Positions 1 through 5,605 of a stretch of DNA of 7,821 nt are shown here, in pieces. The notes beneath the pieces were generated by a model. It saw nothing but the letters and a program-made list of their open reading frames with translations, was not told the DNA's origin and did no database searches. A program made the position numbers and the translations under genes. Every line of letters begins with the position of its first letter. The stretch's first letter is position 1. Source of the DNA: Cyanobacteria bacterium OH_CDB_58 (GTDB lineage Bacteria > Cyanobacteriota > Vampirovibrionia > Gastranaerophilales > Gastranaerophilaceae); assembly GCA_023435965.1 (NCBI GenBank), contig JAEZLC010000259.1, positions 1 to 7,821 of the forward strand, given 5' to 3'.

Positions 1-68
1 AATATTTTGGCGAAAATTAAATATAGACAATAATAATTTTTTTTGATACATTGTTCGCAATGTTATTT

Positions 69-73
69 GGAGG
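69..73 (+). promoter_or_regulatory. Ribosome binding site of nspC, unusually far from the start
   Basis: GGAGG is the only strong Shine-Dalgarno match upstream of nspC. It lies 14 bases before the TTG at 88, which is longer than the usual 5-10. Stops TAG (82-84) and TAA (85-87) lie directly upstream in the nspC frame, so the gene cannot start earlier, and the next codons already encode the conserved TPYYLIDE segment. No convincing sigma-70 promoter is visible in bases 1-87; it may lie outside the window. Confidence 0.6.
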
Positions 74-87
74 CATTTTGTTAGTAA

Positions 88-1221
88 TTGGAAATCAATA
101 CACCTTATTACCTGATAGATGAGAGCAGATTGCTGCGGAATTTGGAGCTCATTCGAAAAGTTCGTGAACTTTCGGGTGCTAAGCTTGTTTTGGCATTAAA
201 ATGTTTTGCGACCTGGGGTGTTTTTGATTTGATGAAAGAGTATATGGATGGAACTACATCCAGTTCTCTTTATGAAGCCAGATTGGGTTTTGAAGAATTT
301 GGCAAAGAAACTCATGCTTTTTGTGTAGGATATTCTAAGTCTGATATTGAAGAGATATCAAATTATTCAGACAAAATTATATTTAACTCCGTTTCTCAGC
401 TAGAGTTGTATTATCCTTTGGTTAAAAATAAAAAACTCGGCTTGAGAATAAATCCTCAAATAAGCTATTCTCATTTTGATTTGGCGGATCCTGCCAGAAA
501 ACACTCAAGACTTGGTATTAGAAATAAGGAAAGCATAAACCCGATATTGAATAAGATTAGCGGATTGATGTTTCATTATAACTGCGAAAATGATGAATTT
601 GAAGCCTTTTCTGCTCATCTGGACACAATTTCAAAGGAATATGGAGAGTTTATTGAGCAAGTGGATTGGATAAGCCTTGGAGGTGGAATCTATTTCACTA
701 AAGAAGGTTATCCGATAGAGGCTTTTTGCAAGAAACTTTCTGATTTTTCCCGCAAATTCGGTGTTCAAATTTATTTAGAACCAGGAGAGAGTTCTATAAC
801 CAATTGCTGTGAACTGGTCACGAGCGTTGTTGATATAGTTCATAACGAAATAGATATAGCTATAGTAGATTCATCTATTGAAGCACATATGCTTGATCTG
901 CTGATTTATAGGGAAAAGGCAAAAATTATGGAAGATAAAGATGCCTCATTTCAATATATTGTCGCAGGCAGATCTTGTCTGGCCGGGGACGTTTTTGGTA
1001 CGTACAAATTTAAGGAAAAGTTAACTATAGGCAGTGAAATAAGATTTCAAGATGCCGCAGGATACACAATGGTAAAGAAAAACTGGTTTAATGGCTTGCA
1101 AATGCCGTCTATTATGGTTAAACAACTAAATGGAGAAATGAAAATGATAAGACAATTCGACTACAACGACTTTAAAAGTAGTCTATCTCACTTAGCAGAA
1201 GAAAAGGAGGACAAAACATGA
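88..1221 (+). CDS. nspC: Carboxynorspermidine/carboxyspermidine decarboxylase NspC
   Basis: This cytoplasmic PLP enzyme removes the carboxyl group from carboxyspermidine or carboxynorspermidine, the last step of the aspartate-semialdehyde route to spermidine or norspermidine. It belongs to the alanine-racemase-fold (fold III) decarboxylases. The 377 residues match the usual NspC length. Visible marks are the N-terminal TPYYLIDE strand, the PLP lysine in LALKCF (K38), FHYNCEN (H163), the glycine turn GGG (198-200), EPGE (231-234) in the phosphate and pyridine site, the catalytic-cysteine segment GRSCLAGD (C297), and the C-terminal AAGYTMVKKNWFNG segment typical of NspC. The start is TTG, forced by in-frame stops just upstream. 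The stop overlaps the start of the following dehydrogenase (ATGA), so the two are translationally coupled. Which product is made, spermidine or norspermidine, cannot be told from sequence alone. Confidence 0.93.
   Translation: MEINTPYYLIDESRLLRNLELIRKVRELSGAKLVLALKCFATWGVFDLMKEYMDGTTSSSLYEARLGFEEFGKETHAFCVGYSKSDIEEISNYSDKIIFNSVSQLELYYPLVKNKKLGLRINPQISYSHFDLADPARKHSRLGIRNKESINPILNKISGLMFHYNCENDEFEAFSAHLDTISKEYGEFIEQVDWISLGGGIYFTKEGYPIEAFCKKLSDFSRKFGVQIYLEPGESSITNCCELVTSVVDIVHNEIDIAIVDSSIEAHMLDLLIYREKAKIMEDKDASFQYIVAGRSCLAGDVFGTYKFKEKLTIGSEIRFQDAAGYTMVKKNWFNGLQMPSIMVKQLNGEMKMIRQFDYNDFKSSLSHLAEEKEDKT
1204..1210 (+). promoter_or_regulatory. Ribosome binding site of the dehydrogenase inside nspC
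   Basis: AAGGAGG, a full anti-16S match, lies 7 bases before the ATG at 1218 and within the last codons of nspC. It fixes the start of the downstream dehydrogenase and supports coupled translation of the pair. Confidence 0.85.
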
Positions 1222-2477
1222 GAAAAAACGTCTTAATTGTAGGTGCCGGCGGAGTGGCACATGTGGTAGCACACAAATCCGCCATGAATAACGACATTCT
1301 GGGTAACATATGTATCGCTTCCAGAACAAAAAGCAAATGCGATGCTATAATCGAAAGTATTGTAAGGAAAAACCACCTTAAAGATGCGTCTAAAAAACTT
1401 TATTCAAGACAGGTTGATGCACTGAACATTGAGGCTATGGTTGACTTAATAAAAGATACTGAGTCTGAAATAGTTATTAATGTTGGGCAAGCCTACATTA
1501 ATATGTCAGTTTTAGAAGCCTGTATTAAAACAGGGGCAGCATATTTGGATACTGCCATACATGAAGAACCTGATAAAGTGTGTGAAAATCCGCCATGGTA
1601 TGCAAATTACGAGTGGAAAAGAAAAGAAATTTGTGAAAAAGAAGGAATTACAGCGATTTTGGGAGTCGGGTTCGATCCGGGTGTTGTGAATGCCTGGTGT
1701 TCACTGGCTCAAAAAGATTATTTTGATAAAATAGACACAATCGATATATTAGACGTAAACGCAGGCAACCACGGAAAATATTTTGCGACTAATTTCGATC
1801 CCGAGATTAATTTTAGGGAGTTTAAAAAAGTGTGGACTTGGATAGATAGGCAATGGGTATTGCAAAAAGTCCACGATGTAAGGATGGATTATGACTTCCC
1901 GATTGTCGGAAATTGTCCTGTTTATCTCAACGGGCATGATGAACTTCATTCTCTTTCGAAAAACATTGATGCTAATTCTATCCGTTTTTGGATGGGGTTC
2001 GGGGATCATTATTTGAACGTTTTTTCAGTTCTGACAAATATAGGATTGACTTCAGAACAGCCTGTAAAGTTGGATGATGGGAGAGAGGTTGTTCCTCTAA
2101 AAGTTTTAAAAGCACTTCTTCCTGACCCGTCTTCTTTGGCTCCGAATTATACCGGCAAAACTTGTATCGGAAACTACATAAAGGGCATAAAAGACGGAAA
2201 AGAAAGAGATATTTTTATCTATAATTCGTGTGACCATTCACAGTGCTATCAAGAAGTGGAATCGCAAGCAATAAGCTATACTGCGGGGGTTCCTCCTGTG
2301 GCAGCTGCCATCCTTGTTGCAAAAGGAGATTGGGATACTAGGACAATGGTCAATGTTGAGGAGTTAAATCCGACTCCATTTATTGATTTGTTGGATAATA
2401 TGGGATTGCCGACAGAAATTGTAGAAAATCCTGTACCTTTTAACCCACCTGCAATAAAGACATTGGTTGCTGTGTAG
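1218..2477 (+). CDS. Carboxynorspermidine/carboxyspermidine dehydrogenase (saccharopine dehydrogenase-like)
   Basis: This NAD(P)H-dependent enzyme reductively condenses putrescine or diaminopropane with L-aspartate 4-semialdehyde to give carboxyspermidine or carboxynorspermidine, the substrate of NspC. The N-terminus carries a Rossmann dinucleotide motif, VLIVGAGGVAHV (G9, G11, G12). The middle has the family segments VINVGQAYINMSVLEACIKTGAAYLDTA and GITAILGVGFDPGVVNAW, and the C-terminal half contains SYTAGVPPVAAAILVAKG. The 419 residues fit the Lys1-like CANSDH/CASDH group. A true lysine-pathway saccharopine dehydrogenase is the alternative, but the ATGA overlap with nspC strongly favours the polyamine role. 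The start is ATG with a perfect Shine-Dalgarno 7 bases away. The gene is followed within 15 bases by a strong terminator, so it is the end of the operon. Confidence 0.92.
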   Translation: MRKNVLIVGAGGVAHVVAHKSAMNNDILGNICIASRTKSKCDAIIESIVRKNHLKDASKKLYSRQVDALNIEAMVDLIKDTESEIVINVGQAYINMSVLEACIKTGAAYLDTAIHEEPDKVCENPPWYANYEWKRKEICEKEGITAILGVGFDPGVVNAWCSLAQKDYFDKIDTIDILDVNAGNHGKYFATNFDPEINFREFKKVWTWIDRQWVLQKVHDVRMDYDFPIVGNCPVYLNGHDELHSLSKNIDANSIRFWMGFGDHYLNVFSVLTNIGLTSEQPVKLDDGREVVPLKVLKALLPDPSSLAPNYTGKTCIGNYIKGIKDGKERDIFIYNSCDHSQCYQEVESQAISYTAGVPPVAAAILVAKGDWDTRTMVNVEELNPTPFIDLLDNMGLPTEIVENPVPFNPPAIKTLVAV

Positions 2478-2486
2478 GTTAATTAG

Positions 2487-2515
2487 AATGGCTCCTGATT
2501 TCAGGAGCTATTTTT
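2487..2515 (+). terminator. Intrinsic terminator of the nspC operon
   Basis: A stem GCTCCTG (2491-2497) and CAGGAGC (2502-2508) closes an ATTT loop. Flanking A/T and G-T pairs (2487-2490 with 2509-2512) extend it, and a T-rich run follows. It begins 9 bases after the dehydrogenase stop. On the opposite strand the hairpin directly follows the rlmD stop at 2514, but the T-tract there is poor, so it is at best a weak bidirectional terminator. Confidence 0.85.
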
Positions 2516-3878
2516 ATATTTTTTTTATTAAAGCAACAGATTCAATATGATAAGTGTGCGGAAACATATCTACTGGCTGAATATACTCTGTCTTGAAGCC
2601 GTTTTCGTGTAAGTATTTTATATCCCTTGCAAGAGATGAAGGATTACAGCTTACATAAATAATAATTGAATCTGACAAACCGATTACGTAATCAAGAGCT
2701 TCTTGACTGCAACCTTTTCTAGGCGGGTCAAGGATTATCGCATCGAATTTTTTATCTTCATCTGAAAGTTTTTTGAAAATATCAGAGGCATCTCCGTTTA
2801 ATATTTCAATATTTTTTGCATTATTCATATAAGCGTTTGTAACCGCGTCTTCTGAAGCTGTTTTGGCTTCTTCAACGCAGGTAACTGAAGAGGCGATAGA
2901 GCTCGACCATATTCCGAAACTGGACACTCCTGAGTAAGCATCTAAAATTTTAGGCTTATCAAGATTAGTTGAAATCATATTTTTGGCAACGTCGAATATT
3001 TTTTCTGCACTGTATGGATTTACCTGAAAGAAGCTATTTGCACTGATTTTGTATGTGATGTCTCCTAGTTTTTCTGTGTAGAAGTCCTCTCCGATTAGGC
3101 AGGAGGTCTCTTTTCCAAATATTACATTGTTTTTAGCCGTATTGAAGTTGGCACAAACACCTGCAATGTTTTCATAACTTCTATATACAAATGAAGCTAA
3201 ATCATCAATAGAATCAACCACTTCATTGGAATTGATTACGAAAGTAACCAAAGTTTTTTGAGTGTCTTTTGAGTGTTTGAAAACAACGTGACGTAATATT
3301 CCTGAGTGCTTTTTCTCGTCATATGCCGTGATTTTTAGTTCCTGAGCTTTTTCCTTAATCCCTTCGATAAGCTTGTCTATTACCTTTGGCTGAATAGGAC
3401 AGTGCTTTATATTGACGAGCTCATGGGTGTGTTTTTTATAGTATCCGGCAAGAATTCTTTTCGAGACCTTCGTTTGAGACACCGGATATTGGACTTTGTG
3501 CCTGTATTCTCTTTGCATAGGGCTCGCGATTGTTGGAAGAACTTCAATGTCCTCTCCCGCAAATTTTCTCATAGTTTCTTTTACAATATTTTGTTTTTGT
3601 CTCAATTGTTCTTCATATTCTATGAACTGCCACTGACAGCCGCCGCAGACATTGTGCAATGCACAAAAAGGTTTGACTCTGTGAACAGATGGCTCGATTA
3701 TTTCCAGTATTTCTGCTTGTGCAAAGTTTTTTTTGATTTTTGAAACTTTGATTTTAATTTTATCGCCGACGCAAGCATCTTCTATAAACACAGGAAAGTT
3801 ATCCACTCTTGCAAGAGCGAGTCCTTCGTATAGCATTTTTTCTATATTTACAATTAATTCGTCATTTATATTCATCAT
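2514..3878 (-). CDS. rlmD: 23S rRNA (uracil-5-)-methyltransferase, RlmD/RumA type
   Basis: This SAM-dependent enzyme makes 5-methyluridine in 23S rRNA (RlmD, or RlmCD-like) and belongs to the TrmA/RumA family. It has an N-terminal TRAM-type RNA-binding barrel (about 5-60) and then the 4Fe-4S ligands C72, C78, C81 (CALHNVCGGC) and C160. A central domain leads to NSFFQVNP (281-288). The Rossmann methyltransferase part has SAM motif ILDAYSGVSSFG (D313), the LDPPRKG motif (D384), nucleophile C411 in VSCNPSSLARD, and general base E446 in HTYHIESVAL. All expected residues are present at 454 residues, so it looks fully active. The site specificity (position 1939 or 747) cannot be assigned by eye. 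Tandem ATGs occur at 3878 and 3875, and no clear Shine-Dalgarno precedes either, unlike its neighbours. It is convergent with the polyamine operon. Confidence 0.93.
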   Translation of the reverse strand: MMNINDELIVNIEKMLYEGLALARVDNFPVFIEDACVGDKIKIKVSKIKKNFAQAEILEIIEPSVHRVKPFCALHNVCGGCQWQFIEYEEQLRQKQNIVKETMRKFAGEDIEVLPTIASPMQREYRHKVQYPVSQTKVSKRILAGYYKKHTHELVNIKHCPIQPKVIDKLIEGIKEKAQELKITAYDEKKHSGILRHVVFKHSKDTQKTLVTFVINSNEVVDSIDDLASFVYRSYENIAGVCANFNTAKNNVIFGKETSCLIGEDFYTEKLGDITYKISANSFFQVNPYSAEKIFDVAKNMISTNLDKPKILDAYSGVSSFGIWSSSIASSVTCVEEAKTASEDAVTNAYMNNAKNIEILNGDASDIFKKLSDEDKKFDAIILDPPRKGCSQEALDYVIGLSDSIIIYVSCNPSSLARDIKYLHENGFKTEYIQPVDMFPHTYHIESVALIKKI

Positions 3879-3903
3879 TCTTATATTTTAGGTCAAACAA
3901 CAA

Positions 3904-3930
3904 ATAATAGCACCATTACGATTGTTACAA
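3904..3930 (-). promoter_or_regulatory. Candidate promoter of rlmD
   Basis: Reading the minus strand, TTGTAA (3930-3925) is followed after 15 bases by TATTAT (3909-3904). The -10 is preceded by TGC, giving an extended -10 pattern, which can tolerate the short spacer. It sits about 26 bases before the rlmD ATG. The match is by eye only. Confidence 0.35.
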
Positions 3931-3953
3931 CTTTTTATTGGTGATTGTTATGC

Positions 3954-3965
3954 AAAAAAGAGCCT
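3954..3965 (+). repeat. 12-base direct repeat, copy 1 of 2
   Basis: AAAAAAGAGCCT occurs here and again at 4701-4712. Each copy is the left arm of a terminator hairpin, and GGCTCTTT also recurs in both. The copies bracket the small gene and the TM2 gene. Confidence 0.6.
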
Positions 3966-3979
3966 ATGTGGCTCTTTTT
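3954..3979 (-). terminator. Intrinsic terminator after the 59-residue gene
   Basis: A ten-pair stem, AAAAAGAGCC (3955-3964) with GGCTCTTTTT (3970-3979), closes a five-base TATGT loop. On the minus strand it ends in six Ts and lies about 27 bases past the stop of the small gene at 4007. The hairpin is also T-tailed on the plus strand, so it could act both ways and insulates rlmD from the genes to its right. Confidence 0.8.
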
Positions 3980-4006
3980 GTTATTTGTAAATTGTAAATA
4001 ATAAAG

Positions 4007-4186
4007 CTATAGATCTATCCCTGGGTAATTCATCCTGGCAATATTAGCTTTGCTCTCAAATGACATAGTCAGAGCTTTTTCGATAAATTCCGTAATCTGA
4101 TTTACCTCTTTGACCAGATCATTGTGCATTTCTTCCTTTGCTTGCTCAACCGCTGATCTGAATTTGTTATAATTAAACCCTTTCAT
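4007..4186 (-). CDS. Small hypothetical protein, about 59 residues
   Basis: I do not recognise this family. The protein is short, charged and predicted helical: an amphipathic stretch (FRSAVEQAKEEMHNDLVKEVNQITEFIEKAL) resembles a short coiled coil, followed by a tail ending in ARMNYPGIDL. It has no signal peptide, membrane segment or cysteine pattern. That it is real is supported by an AGGAG Shine-Dalgarno, a plausible promoter and a strong terminator of its own. There are two adjacent ATGs, at 4189 and 4186. AGGAG (4197-4193) is 3 bases from the first and 6 from the second, so I chose 4186; starting at 4189 adds one Met. No function is proposed. Confidence 0.7.
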   Translation of the reverse strand: MKGFNYNKFRSAVEQAKEEMHNDLVKEVNQITEFIEKALTMSFESKANIARMNYPGIDL

Positions 4187-4192
4187 CATTAA

Positions 4193-4197
4193 CTCCT
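4193..4197 (-). promoter_or_regulatory. Ribosome binding site of the 59-residue gene
   Basis: AGGAG on the minus strand, spaced 6 bases from the second of two consecutive ATG codons. This favours initiation at 4186 over 4189. Confidence 0.65.
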
Positions 4198-4243
4198 GTT
4201 TTATCGATGTACAAGTTATCTGACGGCATAAATTAAGCAGAAC

Positions 4244-4271
4244 TTTATAGAAAATGGATTTATGTTTACAA
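4244..4271 (-). promoter_or_regulatory. Candidate sigma-70 promoter of the 59-residue gene
   Basis: On the minus strand, TTGTAA (4271-4266) and TATAAA (4249-4244) are separated by 16 bases. This would give a leader of about 45 bases before the small gene. The -35 hexamer lies inside a perfect inverted repeat, TGTTTA-N6-TAAACA (4263-4280), which could be an operator. The rest of the 4190-4318 gap holds no other gene that I can see. Confidence 0.4.
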
Positions 4272-4318
4272 AAATAAACAAAACGAACTGCTAATAATAA
4301 GTTATAAAAAACGATTTT

Positions 4319-4648
4319 TTATTCTAGTGTTATACCTGCATATTCTTTACTTGTAGCTATGGCAATAAGTTCAACAAGTGCAAAAACAGAAGTCAATATA
4401 GCTCCCCATCCACCAGTGATTAAAACAAATAAAAACATAGATATTCCAGAGCCGAATTTATTTAAGTACATTCTATGAATTCCTATTGCTCCTAAAAATA
4501 AACATAATATGAATGTCAATGATTTGCTTTTAGTTTTTATAGTTTTTCTGTCTTCATAATCGGATGATATTTCTGATTGATTATACCCACACTCTGGACA
4601 AAATTTAGTATTATTTTCTATTTCTTTTCCGCATTCTCTACAAAACAT
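4319..4648 (-). CDS. Zinc-ribbon TM2-domain membrane protein
   Basis: The N-terminus is a zinc ribbon of the CxxC type, with ligands C3, C6, C17 and C20 (FCRECG, FCPECG). A polar linker of about 25 residues follows, and then a TM2 domain: a first membrane helix SLTFILCLFLGAIGIHRMYL containing the family G-x-x-G-x-H-R-x-Y-L signature, a short NKFGSG turn, and a second hydrophobic segment ISMFLFVLITGGWGAILTSVFALVELIAIA. The cytoplasmic ribbon plus two-helix hairpin architecture is common in bacteria, but its function is not established. At 109 residues it is complete. The ATG is preceded at 5 bases by GGGAG (4658-4654). No clear promoter is visible in the 50 bases between it and the tRNA terminator, so readthrough from the tRNA is possible. 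Confidence 0.88.
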   Translation of the reverse strand: MFCRECGKEIENNTKFCPECGYNQSEISSDYEDRKTIKTKSKSLTFILCLFLGAIGIHRMYLNKFGSGISMFLFVLITGGWGAILTSVFALVELIAIATSKEYAGITLE

Positions 4649-4700
4649 AAATTCTCCCTATTTTATGTGAGACAAGTAATAATTTAGAATAAAAAATACT

Positions 4701-4712
4701 AAAAAAGAGCCT
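4701..4712 (+). repeat. 12-base direct repeat, copy 2 of 2
   Basis: Second copy of AAAAAAGAGCCT, in the terminator of tRNA-Glu, 747 bases from the first copy. Similarity may simply reflect a favoured terminator design in this genome. Confidence 0.6.
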
Positions 4713-4724
4713 TATCGGCTCTTT
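4701..4724 (-). terminator. Intrinsic terminator of tRNA-Glu
   Basis: Stem AAAGAGCC (4704-4711) with GGCTCTTT (4717-4724) closes a TTATC loop. On the minus strand it starts 5 bases after the tRNA CCA end and is followed by six Ts. The stem is identical in sequence to the core of the terminator at 3954-3979. Confidence 0.85.
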
Positions 4725-4729
4725 AAAAA

Positions 4730-4805
4730 TGGTACCCCCAGGGGAATTCGAATCCCCGTCTACACCGTGAAAGGGTGTTGTCCTAGGCCTCTAGACGATG
4801 GGGGC
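4730..4805 (-). tRNA. tRNA-Glu (anticodon UUC)
   Basis: On the minus strand a complete 76-base cloverleaf folds. The acceptor stem is GCCCCCA with TGGGGGT (first pair G-U). The D arm contains TCTAGAGGCCTAGGACA. The anticodon stem ACACC/GGTGT carries the loop CTTTCAC, so the anticodon is TTC, reading GAA/GAG. The T stem GGGGA/TCCCC has the canonical TTCGAAT loop. The discriminator is A and CCA is encoded in the gene. The start of the sequence resembles other bacterial tRNA-Glu genes. It has its own strong promoter and an intrinsic terminator, so it is a single-gene unit. Confidence 0.96.
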
Positions 4806-4822
4806 TTAGTGACTGTATAGAT

Positions 4823-4851
4823 AATATATCTAAAGCATAATTCTATGTCAA
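4823..4851 (-). promoter_or_regulatory. Sigma-70 promoter of tRNA-Glu
   Basis: On the minus strand a perfect TTGACA (4851-4846), a 17-base spacer and TATATT (4828-4823, one mismatch to TATAAT) lie about 17 bases before the mature tRNA 5' end. This is the best promoter in the window and is consistent with strong stable-RNA expression. It lies just past the ThiE-like stop at 4871. Confidence 0.8.
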
Positions 4852-4870
4852 CATTTTTGTTCGTTAACTT

Positions 4871-5524
4871 TTATTTCAATTTCTCTATTATTGATTTTGC
4901 TGACATTTCAGGGTTTTTGCTGTGAATTACAGAACTTTCAACCGCTATTCTTATATCGTCTTTACGTAGTACGTTTTGAATATCCTCAATATCAATATCT
5001 TCATGTGCATAGAATGGGATTGATATGTTTTCTGAAGCCCATTTTAGGAAATCACAATATTCTTTTTTGTTTACTGGGGTAACATCTTCAGCTGTAGCCT
5101 TAACAGTTATATAGTCAGCTCCTGACTCTTGTGCAATAACAGCTTGATCTATGCTGTTAACCGACATCCCTATAATAGAAGTTGTTCCGAGGATGTCTCT
5201 TGCCGTATGGATATCAATACACTCCTGATCCAGATGGACTCCGTCTGCATCAATTACTTTTGCGATGTCGACTCTGTCGTGTACGATAAATAGCGAGTCG
5301 TAAATAGAACAAAGCTCTCTTATCCTTTTGCCTAATCTTATTATCGTCGAGGTGCTTTGCCCGTTTGCTTTTAACTGAATCATTCGCACTCCTCCTTGAA
5401 GTGCTGAGGCAATCGCATCTAAAAACGTTTCTTCGCTTTTAAAATTAGCAGAACTGGTAATTAAATATAGTTTTTTATCTTGTAATCTTAATTTATTAAT
5501 ATTCACATCAATTATTCTTATCAT
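4871..5524 (-). CDS. ThiE-like protein (thiamine phosphate synthase/TenI superfamily), degenerate active site
   Basis: The fold and family are clear from LYLITSS (19-25), GGVRMIQLK (44-52), FIVHDRVDIAKVIDADGVHLDQE (79-101), IIGMSVNS (117-124) and GADYITV (135-141). The 217 residues match ThiE, which joins HMP-pyrophosphate with thiazole phosphate to make thiamine phosphate. Several signatures are altered against B. subtilis ThiE by eye: the QxRxK motif is Q50-L-K-A-N54, the metal-ligand aspartate after HxGQE is C102, the PTxTK loop is replaced by AEDVTPVNKK, and the glycine phosphate loop (GIGGI) reads AHEDI (173-177). TenI's catalytic His in SVHS is N123. It is therefore either a very divergent synthase or a repurposed barrel. 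The ATG at 5524 has only a weak Shine-Dalgarno. No other thi genes or TPP riboswitch are adjacent. Confidence 0.75.
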   Translation of the reverse strand: MIRIIDVNINKLRLQDKKLYLITSSANFKSEETFLDAIASALQGGVRMIQLKANGQSTSTIIRLGKRIRELCSIYDSLFIVHDRVDIAKVIDADGVHLDQECIDIHTARDILGTTSIIGMSVNSIDQAVIAQESGADYITVKATAEDVTPVNKKEYCDFLKWASENISIPFYAHEDIDIEDIQNVLRKDDIRIAVESSVIHSKNPEMSAKSIIEKLK

Positions 5525-5543
5525 CTTTTTAAATGCCTACCTG

Positions 5544-5554
5544 ATTATATAGCA
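5544..5554 (-). promoter_or_regulatory. Candidate extended -10 promoter of the ThiE-like gene
   Basis: On the minus strand TGC is followed by TATATAAT, containing a perfect TATAAT at 5549-5544 with upstream TG. No good -35 hexamer is seen; the expected -35 position overlaps the GGAACTT element of the divergent sigma gene. The implied leader is very short, about 10-15 bases. Confidence 0.4.
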
Positions 5555-5563
5555 AAGGGCGTG

Positions 5564-5594
5564 GGAACTTCTACTAAAATAATTTATTTTCTAA
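5564..5594 (+). promoter_or_regulatory. Candidate ECF-type promoter 1 upstream of the sigma gene
   Basis: GGAACTT (5564-5570) is an exact match to the -35 element recognised by sigma-E-like ECF factors. TCTAA (5590-5594) follows after 19 bases and would be the -10; that spacer is at the long end. Autoregulation of ECF sigma genes is common, which makes the position suggestive, but the -10 assignment is weak. Confidence 0.3.
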
Positions 5595-5605
5595 TTAGCT
5601 TAATA

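Noticed and set aside
3402..3743. Plus-strand 113-codon frame opposite rlmD
   Set aside because: It is antisense to the 4Fe-4S and TRAM region of a well-supported gene, and its protein has no recognisable domain. Other antisense frames at 1749-2009, 4891-5082, 5600-5809, 6576-6788 and 6736-6930 were dismissed for the same reason.
3950..3997. Short plus-strand frame MQKRAYVALFVICKL over the hairpin
   Set aside because: It is only 15 codons, has no Shine-Dalgarno, and is fully explained by the terminator stem and flanking T-tract.
4306..4320. AAAAAACGATTTTTT hairpin as terminator of the TM2 gene
   Set aside because: The stem is A/T only, has a three-base loop and overlaps the stop codon; too weak to call as an intrinsic terminator.
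4730..4805. tRNA-Glu as an integrase attachment site
   Set aside because: No integrase gene and no second copy of the tRNA 3' end were found in the window.
5525..5600. TPP riboswitch upstream of the ThiE-like gene
   Set aside because: Neither the CTGAGA nor the ACCCTT/GAACCTGAT core of a THI element is present on the minus strand, and the likely leader is too short to hold one.
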